Positions 7,070 through 17,009 of a stretch of DNA of 64,000 nt are shown piece after piece. The stretch is from positions 1 to 64,000 of the forward strand of contig NZ_JAHEHX010000018.1 in assembly GCF_024639685.1 (NCBI RefSeq), given 5' to 3'. Source of the DNA: Polaribacter sp. (GTDB lineage Bacteria > Bacteroidota > Bacteroidia > Flavobacteriales > Flavobacteriaceae). Made by a program: the position numbers and the translations under genes. The notes under the pieces were generated by a model, which made no database searches, was not told where the DNA came from, and saw only the letters and a program-made list of their open reading frames with translations. The first letter of the stretch is position 1, and the number at the start of each line of letters is the position of its first letter.

Positions 7070-7534
7070 ATGAAAATATTTGAAGAATTTAAAGAGTTTG
7101 CAGTTAAAGGAAATATGTTTGATATGGCTATTGGAATTATAATAGGAGCTTCATTTAACTCTGTTATTGATGTTTTGGTTAAAAAAATATTTTTACCTCC
7201 ACTATCCTTGTTATCTAATGGAATTAATTTAGAAAGTAAAAAAATTATTTTAAGAGAAGCTTACAAAAATAATCTAGGAGAAACAACAATAGAAGAAGTG
7301 GCAATAAGCTATGGTGTTTTAATTGAAACTTTATTAGATTTTTTAATTGTTGGTTTTACTATTTTTTTTGTCACAAAAATCATTAATAAAATAAATAAAA
7401 AAGCAGAAGATCCAGAGGATAATTCTATTAAAACACCAAAAAACATTGAATTATTAATAAATATTAATAAACTATTTGAAGAGCAAAATGAACTTTTACG
7501 ATCGAAAACCAAAAAAAATATATCAAAGAATTAA
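7070..7534 (+). CDS. mscL: Large-conductance mechanosensitive channel MscL
   Basis: 154 residues. The N-terminal amphipathic helix and first membrane helix (FKEFAVKGNMFDMAIGIIIGASFNSVIDVLV) carry the conserved gate-lining pattern 'F..F...GN..dlAvgiiiGa.F..iv..lv', and a second hydrophobic helix (GVLIETLLDFLIVGFTIFFV) precedes the charged C-terminal bundle. MscL is a homopentameric inner-membrane pore that opens under membrane tension to release solutes on osmotic downshock. The length is normal for the family. The downstream nuclease gene begins one base after the stop, so the two may share a transcript. Confidence 0.92.
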   Translation: MKIFEEFKEFAVKGNMFDMAIGIIIGASFNSVIDVLVKKIFLPPLSLLSNGINLESKKIILREAYKNNLGETTIEEVAISYGVLIETLLDFLIVGFTIFFVTKIINKINKKAEDPEDNSIKTPKNIELLININKLFEEQNELLRSKTKKNISKN

Positions 7535-7535
7535 T

Positions 7536-8123
7536 ATGAAATATAAATTACTAATTATATTAATATATTTAATAAAGTTTAATACTCAAGCACAATTAAG
7601 AGAATCAGTAATTATAAAAAATGATATTTTTAAAGTCAACTATAGTGAAGTGTTGGAACAGCCAGTTTGGTTAGAGTATAAAGTTTTATGCCCTAATGGA
7701 AAAGCTGATAGAAGTGGTTTAAATTTTTATGAAGTAAAAGGCATACACACTTCGGATGATGATGATTACTCTAAAAATATTTGGGATAAAGGACATCTTG
7801 CTCCAGCAGCAGCTTTTAATTGTAATAAAGAAACTTTAAGGAAAACATTTTCATACTTAAATTCTGCTCTACAGCATAAATCTTTAAATAGAGGTGTTTG
7901 GAATAAACTAGAAGAGTTTGAAAGAAATCTTGCACTCTTCTATGAAGTGAGAGTCCGAATTGAAGTTTTATTTGAGGGGGACTGTAAGGTTCTCCCCTCA
8001 GGCGCAACGGTTCCTTCAAGTTTCATAAAAATAATTAAATGGGGTAATAGAGAAGAGAAATTCTTATTTCCAAACTCAGACACCAAAAAAACTAAATGGC
8101 AAGATTATCATGTGCTGAAATAA
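7536..8123 (+). CDS. Exported DNA/RNA non-specific endonuclease
   Basis: 195 residues from the ATG that begins a clear signal peptide (MKYKLLIILIYLIKFNTQAQ). A longer in-frame start at 7476 would overlap mscL and bury this signal, so it is rejected. The core 'YSKNIWDKGHLAPAAAFN' is the catalytic motif of the NucA/Endonuclease_NS family, where DRGH carries the general-base His; here Arg is replaced by Lys (DKGH). The later block 'YLNSALQHKSLNRGVWNKLEEFER' supplies the family's metal-binding Asn and conserved GxWxxLE. Likely a periplasmic or secreted nuclease that degrades DNA and RNA for nutrient use or defence. The Lys variant occurs in some divergent family members, so activity is plausible but not certain. 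Confidence 0.85.
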   Translation: MKYKLLIILIYLIKFNTQAQLRESVIIKNDIFKVNYSEVLEQPVWLEYKVLCPNGKADRSGLNFYEVKGIHTSDDDDYSKNIWDKGHLAPAAAFNCNKETLRKTFSYLNSALQHKSLNRGVWNKLEEFERNLALFYEVRVRIEVLFEGDCKVLPSGATVPSSFIKIIKWGNREEKFLFPNSDTKKTKWQDYHVLK

Positions 8124-8232
8124 ATAAGTTTAAAAAATTATTTATGTGTTAAATAATAATTTTTTAAAATATATAGTTTATTTTAAAGTAGTTAAAAGAT
8201 TAACAGACCATAATTCAAATATTACTTCTAAT

Positions 8233-8262
8233 AACACTTATAGAAACATAAGTGTTTTTTTT
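8233..8262 (+). terminator. Terminator after the nuclease gene
   Basis: A 9-bp perfect stem (AACACTTAT/ATAAGTGTT) with a 6-base loop, followed by eight T on the plus strand, about 110 bases after the nuclease stop codon. Confidence 0.75.
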
Positions 8263-8749
8263 ATATCTCATTTATACATTCAACATTAGTTTTTTTTTTA
8301 CTTCATTCTCAAAACTTCCTAAAAACATTTTCTTGAATAATTATAAAATATCGAAGGAAAGACTCAGCAGGGCTATTATCTATAATTCAATTGTATTTGA
8401 TTTTTTTAAGAATATTAATGATTATGTAGATGATGTTAGAAACTTAAAAAACAACAAATTAAAAATAATAGCTGGTAGTGAATTTGAAGTAGATGTAGAA
8501 GAATTCAAGAATGCCAGTAGAATTAATACTTCACATGCATTACTTGTATATTCATATAACTATGAAACATCACTATATAATAGAGCTATTAAGCTTTACA
8601 AAGAAAATATAGAATATAAATTTGGAGATACTTTCAAAAATTTATCATCTGAAGAAATGATAAAACAAGATCTTGACAGTTTTCTCGAATTAGGTTTAAT
8701 TGATGAAAAAAACAAAAAGAAAGTTTTAAAAGATCTTAAATTTATGTAA
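8252..8749 (+). CDS. Hypothetical protein, start uncertain, possibly 5'-truncated
   Basis: The open frame runs from a GTG at 8252, but that codon lies inside the T run of a terminator, so it is unlikely to be the true start. A TTG at 8333 (LNNYKISKERLSRAI) is a better candidate. The protein-like part (about 140 residues) is soluble, helical and acidic, with 'FDFFKNINDYVDDVRNLKNNKL', 'EFEVDVEEFKNASRIN' and a C-terminal helix 'DLDSFLELGLIDEKNKKKVL'. Not recognised. The lack of a normal start and the low-complexity leader suggest the remains of a longer gene. Confidence 0.4.
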   Translation: MFFLYLIYTFNISFFFTSFSKLPKNIFLNNYKISKERLSRAIIYNSIVFDFFKNINDYVDDVRNLKNNKLKIIAGSEFEVDVEEFKNASRINTSHALLVYSYNYETSLYNRAIKLYKENIEYKFGDTFKNLSSEEMIKQDLDSFLELGLIDEKNKKKVLKDLKFM

Positions 8750-8809
8750 AATTTAAAATTAATCTATGATATTTAATCGTTTTAAAATATCCTTTTGATT
8801 AAAATTTAT

Positions 8810-9568
8810 TTAAATTGAATACTCAATTCCTAGTGTAAATGAAGTATCTGTTGTCAACACATCAATATAGGGCGTAGAATGAAATCTATATGTAGAATCT
8901 ATGAATAAATCAACTTTTTTTAATGAATAATATATTCTCGGTTGAAGAAACAAACGATAATCTTTTGTATTCGAAGTATTAATTTGATAATAAACTGATA
9001 GATTTAAAAAAAAGTCCTTAGTAAAGGCATATTTACCAAAAGCACTTAAACTATAACGCCAATTGTAAATTTGCAACTGCTGGTTTTCAGATTCATCATA
9101 CAATTCATCCTCAAAAAAAATTCCTGCGCTTAAATCAAAATATGAATCTGATTTTGAGAATAAATGATGCCTATAACCTCCTCCACTTATGTAACGGTGT
9201 TTCATTCTAATAGATTTTATATTTTGTCCTTGAGCAAAAGCAAAAACAGAATTTTTACCAATACTGTAATTATATCTTAATTGACCTGTAAAATCTGACG
9301 CAAGGATTTCATTACTTTCATTAATATAGTCATAGTTAAAAAGTAATCTAAATTGATTTTTTCCTATTTTTTTTGAAAATTGGTGTGCGGTAGAAAATTG
9401 TATTAACTCAATATTTCCAAAATTAAAATCCCCTTGAAAACTTAAATTATATGACAAGTCGTCTTTTAAATCAGACATCATATTTTCTGTGTTAATAATT
9501 GTTTGAGATTTTAAATTTATAGACGCCAACAAAAAAATAATATGAAGGATAACAATATTGTTTTTCAT
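8810..9568 (-). CDS. DUF481-like outer-membrane beta-barrel protein
   Basis: 252 residues. A signal peptide (MKNNIVILHIIFLLASINLKSQ) precedes alternating amphipathic strands with aromatic ends. The pattern 'DLSYNLSFQGDFNFGNIELIQFSTAHQFSKK', then 'LFNYDYINESN', 'YISGGGYRHHLF' and a final aromatic strand, resembles DUF481 (salt-induced outer membrane protein) barrels. Function of the family is unknown; outer-membrane location is likely. It is transcribed away from the large ATPase operon, with an 89-base divergent promoter region, so it could be linked to that operon by shared control. Confidence 0.7.
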   Translation of the reverse strand: MKNNIVILHIIFLLASINLKSQTIINTENMMSDLKDDLSYNLSFQGDFNFGNIELIQFSTAHQFSKKIGKNQFRLLFNYDYINESNEILASDFTGQLRYNYSIGKNSVFAFAQGQNIKSIRMKHRYISGGGYRHHLFSKSDSYFDLSAGIFFEDELYDESENQQLQIYNWRYSLSAFGKYAFTKDFFLNLSVYYQINTSNTKDYRLFLQPRIYYSLKKVDLFIDSTYRFHSTPYIDVLTTDTSFTLGIEYSI

Positions 9569-9657
9569 TTTTAGTGGTTTTAATTATTTTTTTAAATAAC
9601 AAAAATATTAAAAATATTTAACAGGTTTTTATTATATTGGCTTATTGATTTTTTTTC

Positions 9658-12600
9658 TTGAAACAAAAACTTAAATATTTAACATTATTTCTTTTTCTTA
9701 CACCTTCTATATTATTTTCTCAAATAGAAGAAGTTGAAAAATTGTACAAAAAAGCAACTGTTGCTTGTTTTTTTAGTGCTAGTAAATTAAATTCTTACTA
9801 CGATTTAAAATATGCTGAGACGATTTTAGATTCCACAAAAATTGCTTTATCTAGACTTGAAAAGACTCACCCTAAGTACAATATAATACTTTCAAATATT
9901 AATTCATTAGAGAGCGAACTTAAAACTTCTAAAGAAATAGCAGAAGATAATTTAAATTATATTTACCCCTCTTTTGCAGTTCTTGCAGGACACAGAAATG
10001 ATTATAATTTTATTGATGATACTGAAGAGTTATTATTAGAAGACTTGCTTCAGAACTTTTTAGATCAAGCAGATCCAATATATAAAGGAAATTTATCTAC
10101 CACATCACATTTCATAATCTTTGAAGTTGAACCTTTTTCATTTGGACACATTGGAGTTCTCTTGGATTATATTTCTGTAAATACATCCCATTATGCGATA
10201 AGGCCACATGAAGTTAAACAGATATTAGGAGAAGAAGGATATAATAGATATACAAAAAACACTTTATCTAGTAAAGATTATTTAAAAATATTAAGTTATT
10301 ATGGTATAGATGATCTTTTATCAATTTCTTTTTCCGATAATGGCTCTTTTAATAATATTTTTTATAAAGGAATTAAACTTGATGTTATTAATAGTTCTAA
10401 TCCAAATAAAGTTTTTTACAAATACACTGAAAAATTTAAGCTTGATAAATCAGATGCTTTTTGGACCTCGTTGAAATTAGTTTTATTCATTCTTCTTATT
10501 GTCATATTAATTTACTTCACTTTGTTCTCTGGTTACTTAAAATATGAAGCCTCTGAAAAAGTTTTAAAAACCTCGAAAAAAAACCTTTTAAGAGAAATAT
10601 TTTCTATTGATCATTATATTTTGTTATGGTCTGCAACTATTGCAATTTATATTTTTAGTCATTTATCACAAAATATTAGGCCTGATATTAATGCATTCAA
10701 AGGAGATTTTTTCTCTTTCTTGTGGCCTATAATACAGGTATTAACTCCTATGTTAATGGTTTTTATTATTGGATTTTTCGTTCGGTATAAATTTTCGAAA
10801 AGCACAACTACTTCTCCTGATAGTTTGTCAAGATTAATTTTTATTTCTCTATCATTTCCATATATATATTTAGAATACTATAATTCGTTAAGTAAAACAA
10901 TAAATGCAGATTTTTATATCTATATTGAGTATATTCTATTTTTATCTCTTTTAGTTTTACCTTCAATTACTCTAGGTAAATACATTTCAGATTTGTTGAA
11001 AAAAAATTACCAAAAAACATCACTTATAATTGTTGAGTTTCTAAACTTTATTCTTTTGATTTTGGTTCAATATTTTATGTTGGTTGGTAACTTCAATTAT
11101 AGTCTAATCATACTTATAGTATCTAATGTAATTTCTTCTTACTATTTTTGGTTCAGAAAAAATGAGGATAATTTAAAATTAATAACAGAAAATAAAATCG
11201 TTGATTTTAATATTATTCCTAATTTCATTTACAATGGTACAAATGTAAATTCAGTAATTAATGATATAGATGAATTTATAAATGATTTAGACAAAAATGT
11301 TCTAATAATTTCTGGTAAACGCGGAACTGGAAAAACGAGGCTTATTGAATATTACTTTGAACAAAAAGAAAATAAACTAGAATTATTCAAAGGTTCATTT
11401 GATGAAAAAAACACAAATCACAAATCAGAATTTAGTGTTTTTAAAAATATTTTTATTAATTCTAACCTTAGTATTTCTAGTGATTTCTTTAACAGAAATA
11501 CTGCGGCTATCCATGGAATTGAGGCTGCGCTGAAAACTGGATTAAAAGTAGCCCAGGTTGATGTTTCCGAGGTTTTTGACATAGATAAAAATTCTACTAA
11601 CCTAATGGATTTAAGTTCAGATTTATTAGAAGAGCTGGCAAAATTTGCAGAAGAAACTAATAAGAAACAGATCGTAGTTTTCGAAGATTATCACTGTGTG
11701 GAAAATGATATTAATAACAAAGATTTTATTAATGCTTTAATAAAAAATCATTCTAAAAGAACTTTTTTTCAAAAAAACATCAAGTTTATATTTAGTTACG
11801 AGTCAGAATATAATACTGAGGGACAATCATTTAACACCTATCTTAAAGAATTAATCAGACTTACTTCTCATAGCGAGAGCGAAATTATTATTGATAACCC
11901 AGTATCATTTATTTCAGAATACTGCTCAAAAACTGACCAATTAATAATTGATGAGAGGCTAACTCCATTCTTAATGAAAAATTTAGCTAATGATAATTTC
12001 AGTCCTCTAGCACTTGAAGTTTACATCAAAGAATTAATGAACGAAAAATATGTTGTTATTAATGATAATTTAATTAAAATAATAAAAAACCCTGGAGATT
12101 TTGTTTTAAAAAGTGAATTATTTTACAAAAAAGATAAAGATTTATATTGTACACTCAAATCTAACGAAAAAAACCTGTTATTTTCTGCAGCTAAATATGG
12201 AAAAAAATTTAATGCGGAGATTTTAAGTCATATTTGGAATATTGACCTAATTCATGTTATAGATATTTTAGAGCAAATTGAAGATATTGGATTAATTGAA
12301 GATGAAAAAGACACAGATAATATTTTTGAATTTAAAAATATACATTTCTACAATTGGCTAAAATTAAATTATAAGAAAACTCAAAAAAATAACGAAGAAC
12401 AAAAACAAAAGGAAATAGAGATAGATAAAAGAATTATTAATTACATATTTACAAAAGATGATTTAAATAATTTTTCAAAAAATGAAGTTTATACATTCAT
12501 TAGACTGTTAGATAAATTAGGAAATAAGATAAAGGATTATAAAAGTAAATTAATTAAGCTCAGGTTTTTTGTTGCTAAACAAGTATTCAAATCACCCGAA

Positions 12601-14073
12601 GAACAAAATGGGGAAGGTGTAATATTTTTAAAAGAAATTTTTAAAAATATTCTTCCAATTCATAAATTTTATATTGTTGATATTATTGAAATAATTAAAA
12701 ATTGTGTAATTCAAAATGGAAATTTAGAAATTTTAATTGATGATGAAAAAGATCGAACGTTATTAGAAATAATATTTGACTATATACTGGTTAATGGAAC
12801 TAATCAAGAAAAATCAGAATTTAATTTAATAAATCTAAAGAATTTATGGTCTTTACAATTATATAAATCTGAAAAAGGTCAATTAGACTTTTTTAATAAA
12901 TCTTTTAAGTTTGAAGAATATATAGATAAGGATAAAGTAAGAGCTAATTTTTATAAATTACTTATTGAAACTCGAGGAAAGATGACGGTTCCACAATATG
13001 ACAAATTAATCAATTCCGCATTTATTGATAAAGACTTTCAATTGGTTGGAGAAATATTGAGAGATAGAATTTTAAGAGGAAATCTCAGTCTAAAAGAAAA
13101 AAAATCTAACTTAGACTTTTGTTTATCAATTGAAACAGGTCAGAAAATAAAAAAACACGAAATTCAATCAAGCAATTTAGAAGATTTTGATGTAAAAAAT
13201 AAAATTAAAAATATTTTATCTTCAAAATTAGATTCAACTAAAGCAATTAACTTATCTTATATTTTAAGTAGATATTTAGAGTTTTACACTAAAAAGAAAA
13301 ATTATAGAACAGTTCTTTCTTTTTCAAAGTATGCTAAGAGTATTGCGGTTGATTATGGAGATCGAATTGGAATTTACAACGCGCAAAAATTTGCTGGATT
13401 CTCACAATATTGTTTAGGTAATTATGACGCTTCACTACTCATTTATGAAGAATATTTTTATGAAATGCTAGCAAACGAAAAATATGTAAATAAATATTTT
13501 AGAGATGCCTTGGAGGGTATTTTATATAACTGTAGGGCACTTAATGATTATACGATATTTGAAAAAATTGATAAATTTTTGAGAAAAGAAATAAAATTTT
13601 TACCATATTCTCTTGTATATGCAAATCCGGAAAGAAGTTTATTTAGCTCTAAAGAGCAAATTATTAATTTACTTCCAAAATCTGAAAATAAATATAGAAA
13701 TAAAGAATCTTTTAAATATTTTAATTTGACTAAAAACATATTAGAATGTTTTATTGCAGCTGATAAAGATTTTGACAAAGCAGAATCATTCGATCTAAAA
13801 CAAATTTTTTTATTACTGTTTAATAAAAAAATTGATGTTGAGTTAATTTCAAAATCAATTTCGAAAAAAATCAAATCTATAGAACCCGAGGTTGACTTTG
13901 GAAAAAGTAAACTATTTAAAGATTTTATTAATTATGGAAGTGAGCTAAAATTGATTGAAGATGAATATTTCAAGGAACAAATCTTTTATTACAGTAAGTT
14001 AATAGTAAGTTCAGACGGAAATATTCATCCAAATGAACAGTTATTATTGTTGAAGCTAAAAGAATTTATTTAA
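9658..14073 (+). CDS. Giant membrane-anchored P-loop ATPase (STAND-like) with TerB-like C-terminus
   Basis: 1471 residues from a TTG start. A signal peptide (MKQKLKYLTLFLFLTPSILFSQ) leads an extracytoplasmic domain (to about 265). Six to eight hydrophobic helices follow (about 268-290, 318-336, 355-377, 392-405, 420-440, 454-500), then a cytoplasmic P-loop domain with Walker A 'SGKRGTGKTRL' near 550 and Walker B 'KQIVVFEDYH' near 670. After it come a winged-helix-like segment and long alpha-helical repeats. The final 'SKLIVSSDGNIHPNEQLLLLKLKEFI' matches the metal-binding start of TerB-like domains. The layout (outside sensor, membrane, signalling ATPase, helical scaffold) resembles STAND sensors used in conflict systems. 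First gene of a nine-gene operon; the next starts nine bases later. No known family covers the full length to my knowledge. Confidence 0.7.
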   Translation: MKQKLKYLTLFLFLTPSILFSQIEEVEKLYKKATVACFFSASKLNSYYDLKYAETILDSTKIALSRLEKTHPKYNIILSNINSLESELKTSKEIAEDNLNYIYPSFAVLAGHRNDYNFIDDTEELLLEDLLQNFLDQADPIYKGNLSTTSHFIIFEVEPFSFGHIGVLLDYISVNTSHYAIRPHEVKQILGEEGYNRYTKNTLSSKDYLKILSYYGIDDLLSISFSDNGSFNNIFYKGIKLDVINSSNPNKVFYKYTEKFKLDKSDAFWTSLKLVLFILLIVILIYFTLFSGYLKYEASEKVLKTSKKNLLREIFSIDHYILLWSATIAIYIFSHLSQNIRPDINAFKGDFFSFLWPIIQVLTPMLMVFIIGFFVRYKFSKSTTTSPDSLSRLIFISLSFPYIYLEYYNSLSKTINADFYIYIEYILFLSLLVLPSITLGKYISDLLKKNYQKTSLIIVEFLNFILLILVQYFMLVGNFNYSLIILIVSNVISSYYFWFRKNEDNLKLITENKIVDFNIIPNFIYNGTNVNSVINDIDEFINDLDKNVLIISGKRGTGKTRLIEYYFEQKENKLELFKGSFDEKNTNHKSEFSVFKNIFINSNLSISSDFFNRNTAAIHGIEAALKTGLKVAQVDVSEVFDIDKNSTNLMDLSSDLLEELAKFAEETNKKQIVVFEDYHCVENDINNKDFINALIKNHSKRTFFQKNIKFIFSYESEYNTEGQSFNTYLKELIRLTSHSESEIIIDNPVSFISEYCSKTDQLIIDERLTPFLMKNLANDNFSPLALEVYIKELMNEKYVVINDNLIKIIKNPGDFVLKSELFYKKDKDLYCTLKSNEKNLLFSAAKYGKKFNAEILSHIWNIDLIHVIDILEQIEDIGLIEDEKDTDNIFEFKNIHFYNWLKLNYKKTQKNNEEQKQKEIEIDKRIINYIFTKDDLNNFSKNEVYTFIRLLDKLGNKIKDYKSKLIKLRFFVAKQVFKSPEEQNGEGVIFLKEIFKNILPIHKFYIVDIIEIIKNCVIQNGNLEILIDDEKDRTLLEIIFDYILVNGTNQEKSEFNLINLKNLWSLQLYKSEKGQLDFFNKSFKFEEYIDKDKVRANFYKLLIETRGKMTVPQYDKLINSAFIDKDFQLVGEILRDRILRGNLSLKEKKSNLDFCLSIETGQKIKKHEIQSSNLEDFDVKNKIKNILSSKLDSTKAINLSYILSRYLEFYTKKKNYRTVLSFSKYAKSIAVDYGDRIGIYNAQKFAGFSQYCLGNYDASLLIYEEYFYEMLANEKYVNKYFRDALEGILYNCRALNDYTIFEKIDKFLRKEIKFLPYSLVYANPERSLFSSKEQIINLLPKSENKYRNKESFKYFNLTKNILECFIAADKDFDKAESFDLKQIFLLLFNKKIDVELISKSISKKIKSIEPEVDFGKSKLFKDFINYGSELKLIEDEYFKEQIFYYSKLIVSSDGNIHPNEQLLLLKLKEFI

Positions 14074-14082
14074 GAGAAAAAA

Positions 14083-14556
14083 ATGAAAATTATAAACTAT
14101 ATTTTTTTAGATGATTACTTCAAAATTAATTTTGAATCTGTTAAAAGTTTTAAAATTATCATTGGATATAAACAGTCTTCTTTTTTTTTAAAAACTACAA
14201 GTAAACCGTCTATTTTTATTAAGGCTACAAAATCTCTTACTAAAATTTTAGTAATTAATATAAAATGGCTTAATGTACAAAAAACATTTTTTAATTTAAA
14301 TCCTGAAAATTTAAAACAAAACAATTTTCCATCCAAAGATTTAAGTTTCGAAAATAGATTAAACTCAAAAGGAATAGAAAATAGAACTGAAGAATTACTA
14401 GATTATAATAACGATTTTCAAGAAATTAAATTAAATCGTCCTTTAATTAAATTTAAAATACTTTCTAAACCTAATAACTTTATTAATTACACTATTGATA
14501 AAAAACACGTTACAAAAATAATTAAATACAAACGACCAATCCTAAAGACAAAATAA
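14083..14556 (+). CDS. Unrecognised 157-residue cytoplasmic protein in the ATPase operon
   Basis: Basic, beta-rich protein without signal or membrane segment. The first 70 residues alternate strands (FKINFESVKSFKIIIGYKQSSFFLKTT); the rest is lysine- and asparagine-rich and probably extended. No family recognised. It lies nine bases after the ATPase and two bases before the DUF4407 gene, so it is clearly co-translated and probably a subunit or adaptor of the same complex. The strand-rich N-terminal half is similar in character to the N-terminal domains of the three downstream membrane proteins, but I cannot show homology by eye. Confidence 0.6.
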   Translation: MKIINYIFLDDYFKINFESVKSFKIIIGYKQSSFFLKTTSKPSIFIKATKSLTKILVINIKWLNVQKTFFNLNPENLKQNNFPSKDLSFENRLNSKGIENRTEELLDYNNDFQEIKLNRPLIKFKILSKPNNFINYTIDKKHVTKIIKYKRPILKTK

Positions 14557-14558
14557 TC

Positions 14559-15938
14559 ATGGAAAAAGAACTGAATACTAATCAAATTCAAGGTGAGCCA
14601 AAAGAAACTGAAATACAAAACTATAATTTAGATTTAAATGACTATTTAAAAGATACTAAAGTCTCATTATTTACCAAATTTCTTTGGTGGTGTTGCGGTG
14701 CTGATAAAAAAATTCTTATTAAAGCAACAAATTATGATCGGGTAAAGTATGCTGGGATTGGTGCAATTGTTCTTGTTACAGGTATTTTAGCAGCTGTTTC
14801 TGGTGGATTTGCATTTAGCACAATTTTTGCTACAAAAGAAATGGCTGTAGATAAAATTAATACAGGAGAAGATGGAATGTTTTCAATTCTTGAAAGTATT
14901 GATATCTCCTCTATCGCAGTTGTAATATTTGCTATTTTTTGGGGTTTAATGATATTCAACATTGACAGATTTATAATTTCATCTACGGGTAAAGGAGACG
15001 GAACAGATAAAATTACAAGGGGAGAATTGGGCCGTGCATTTCCTAGATTATTAATTGCTATAATTCTTGGTATAACAATATCAAAACCTTTGGAACTTAA
15101 AATATTTGAATCAGAAATAAATGCTGAACTTGAACAGAAACAAAGAGATTATCAGGCAGAATTAGATGAAAAAACAACAGCTAAGTTTGATAAATTAAAA
15201 AAAGAGCTTGATGAAAAAAGAATGCCTTTAAGAGAAAAAAGAAATGATTTGAATAAGACCTTAGAAGAAAGAAGATTGGAAATTTTAAATCTTGAAGAAG
15301 AACTTCAATACGAAATTCAAGGAAGAGTTAAAGGTAGAAAAGGGAGTGGAAGAGGTGGATATGGACCAGCAGCAAAAAAAATTGAACAAACTTTAGCAAA
15401 AAGAACTTCTGAACTCGAAAATCTGAAACTAAATTATGCGGTTTTGCAAAAAGAATTAGGGGATGAAATAAAAGGTATAAAACTCCAAATCACAGAACTT
15501 GATGGTGAACAGAAAACTGAACGAATTAATAATAAAAAACTGGCAAAAGGCCTTGACGGCTTACTTCAAAGAATAAAAATTGGGGATGAGGTAGCAGGTA
15601 TAATAGGTTATTTTCTAATGGCTCTATTACTTTCAATTGAAACTGGTCCCTTGTTTTTTAAAATGATGATGAATAAAGGTCCATACGATTATATGGAAGA
15701 AAACCTAAAAAATAAGATTAAAGCTTTTAATGGAATAGTTATTGAATACGATTTCTATCCAGATGGTAAAAATGGTAAAAAAATAAAAAAAATAAATTTT
15801 TTAGAAGTTAAAGCAGAAGAAGATATAGCCAAAACTAGAGTTGCTGGACAAACTGAAATAAATAATTCAATTATTGAAAGTTACAAGACTTCAGAAATAA
15901 AAAATATTAAAAATAACCCTGAAGATTACATATCTTAA
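14559..15938 (+). CDS. DUF4407 family membrane protein with long extracytoplasmic coiled coil
   Basis: 459 residues. The signature 'LFTKFLWWCCGADKKILIKATNYDRVKYAGIGAIVL' marks the DUF4407 family. Membrane helices lie near residues 65-90, 115-140, 165-180 and 345-365. Between the third and fourth runs a charged coiled coil of about 150 residues (EKQRDYQAELDEKTTAKFDK... to ...QLDGEQ-like repeats), interrupted by a glycine-rich 'GRKGSGRGGYGPAAKK'. The C-terminus is cytoplasmic. The family's function is unknown; these proteins often sit in operons with conflict or stress proteins. The paralogue next door has the same topology, suggesting a hetero-oligomeric envelope assembly. Confidence 0.85.
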   Translation: MEKELNTNQIQGEPKETEIQNYNLDLNDYLKDTKVSLFTKFLWWCCGADKKILIKATNYDRVKYAGIGAIVLVTGILAAVSGGFAFSTIFATKEMAVDKINTGEDGMFSILESIDISSIAVVIFAIFWGLMIFNIDRFIISSTGKGDGTDKITRGELGRAFPRLLIAIILGITISKPLELKIFESEINAELEQKQRDYQAELDEKTTAKFDKLKKELDEKRMPLREKRNDLNKTLEERRLEILNLEEELQYEIQGRVKGRKGSGRGGYGPAAKKIEQTLAKRTSELENLKLNYAVLQKELGDEIKGIKLQITELDGEQKTERINNKKLAKGLDGLLQRIKIGDEVAGIIGYFLMALLLSIETGPLFFKMMMNKGPYDYMEENLKNKIKAFNGIVIEYDFYPDGKNGKKIKKINFLEVKAEEDIAKTRVAGQTEINNSIIESYKTSEIKNIKNNPEDYIS

Positions 15939-15941
15939 TAC

Positions 15942-17009
15942 ATGCAAAAATTTAATTTCTTTATACTTAAATATATATTGGGAATAGACCCTTATGTTTT
16001 AAAACAAGAAAAAGAAAATAATTGGGCAATATTTTTTTCAATATTCACTATCACTTACCTAGGTATTTTCTTTTTCACATTAATGAAGTCCATAGAAGCT
16101 ATTTTGTATGAGTTACAATATATTTTTATTTTTCTAATTAGCATTATTGCATTCTTACCCTTTTATAATGTGTTTTCATTTGCTTTAATTTCATGGAGAT
16201 CTCATAACAGCTTTTTAAGTAATGGTAAGAATAATAGGTTTTCTTACTATTTCTCTAAGACTTTAACCTTATTTATACGCTGTATTTTTTTATTCTTAAC
16301 TCTTGGATTATTTATTGGGTTGTCTTACACCTTACTAAATCAAAAGATAGTTTCTCAAGATATTGAATTATTCAAAAAAACTTTGATATTAGACTACAAA
16401 GAAAATTTAAAAGAACAAGTTGAAATTGACAAGAAAATTGAAAGTAGAGAATATTTTTACATTTCAAAAGAAATTAATAAACTTCAAGAAAAAATTAAAA
16501 ACTCAAATTCAAAATTAGATAGCTTAAGCTATCTAAGTCTAAAGAAACCTCTTGTTGAAAAAAAAGAACTGTTAAAAAAAGAAATAGAAGTTTTAGAACT
16601 ACAGTTTTTAGAAAATTCTAATAAAAAACTAAAAAAATATGAACAGGATATTCACAAAAATCCATTTTTTCTAAAATCATTAATATATCTTTCCAACAAA
16701 GATTCATTTTTAAAATATGCAGTATTAATTTTATTAATTTTTGGAACATTCATGTTTTTATTTTGGAAGAGATTTGTAAGCTCAAAATCAACTTATCATA
16801 AAATAGATAACCATCTTCATAAAAATGCAATTATTCTCACCTCTACCCCAATAATTAAAAGCACAATCGAAATTGTAAAATCAAAATTCAATTATGATTA
16901 TAAAATACAGTTTCCGATTGATGAAAATTCCACTGAAAATAAAATTAAGCCTGAAGTTGTTTTGGGTAAAGATGATTTTATAACAAAGCTTAGAAAAAAT
17001 GAGTTATAA
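15942..17009 (+). CDS. Divergent DUF4407-like membrane protein
   Basis: 355 residues, three bases after the DUF4407 gene. It opens 'FNFFILKYILGIDPYVLKQEKENNWAIFF', which parallels the 'WWCCGADKKIL...NYDRVKYAG' opening of its neighbour. It has the same topology: three helices (about 28-50, 62-85, 108-130), a coiled-coil outside segment (about 145-245, for example EINKLQEKIKNSNSKLDSL) and a last helix near 262-282, then a cytoplasmic tail. I read it as a diverged paralogue, smaller by 100 residues. The last 11 bases overlap the next gene. Confidence 0.6.
   Translation: MQKFNFFILKYILGIDPYVLKQEKENNWAIFFSIFTITYLGIFFFTLMKSIEAILYELQYIFIFLISIIAFLPFYNVFSFALISWRSHNSFLSNGKNNRFSYYFSKTLTLFIRCIFLFLTLGLFIGLSYTLLNQKIVSQDIELFKKTLILDYKENLKEQVEIDKKIESREYFYISKEINKLQEKIKNSNSKLDSLSYLSLKKPLVEKKELLKKEIEVLELQFLENSNKKLKKYEQDIHKNPFFLKSLIYLSNKDSFLKYAVLILLIFGTFMFLFWKRFVSSKSTYHKIDNHLHKNAIILTSTPIIKSTIEIVKSKFNYDYKIQFPIDENSTENKIKPEVVLGKDDFITKLRKNEL

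Noticed and set aside
7476-7535. Longer start of the nuclease gene
   Set aside because: It overlaps mscL and places the signal peptide internally.
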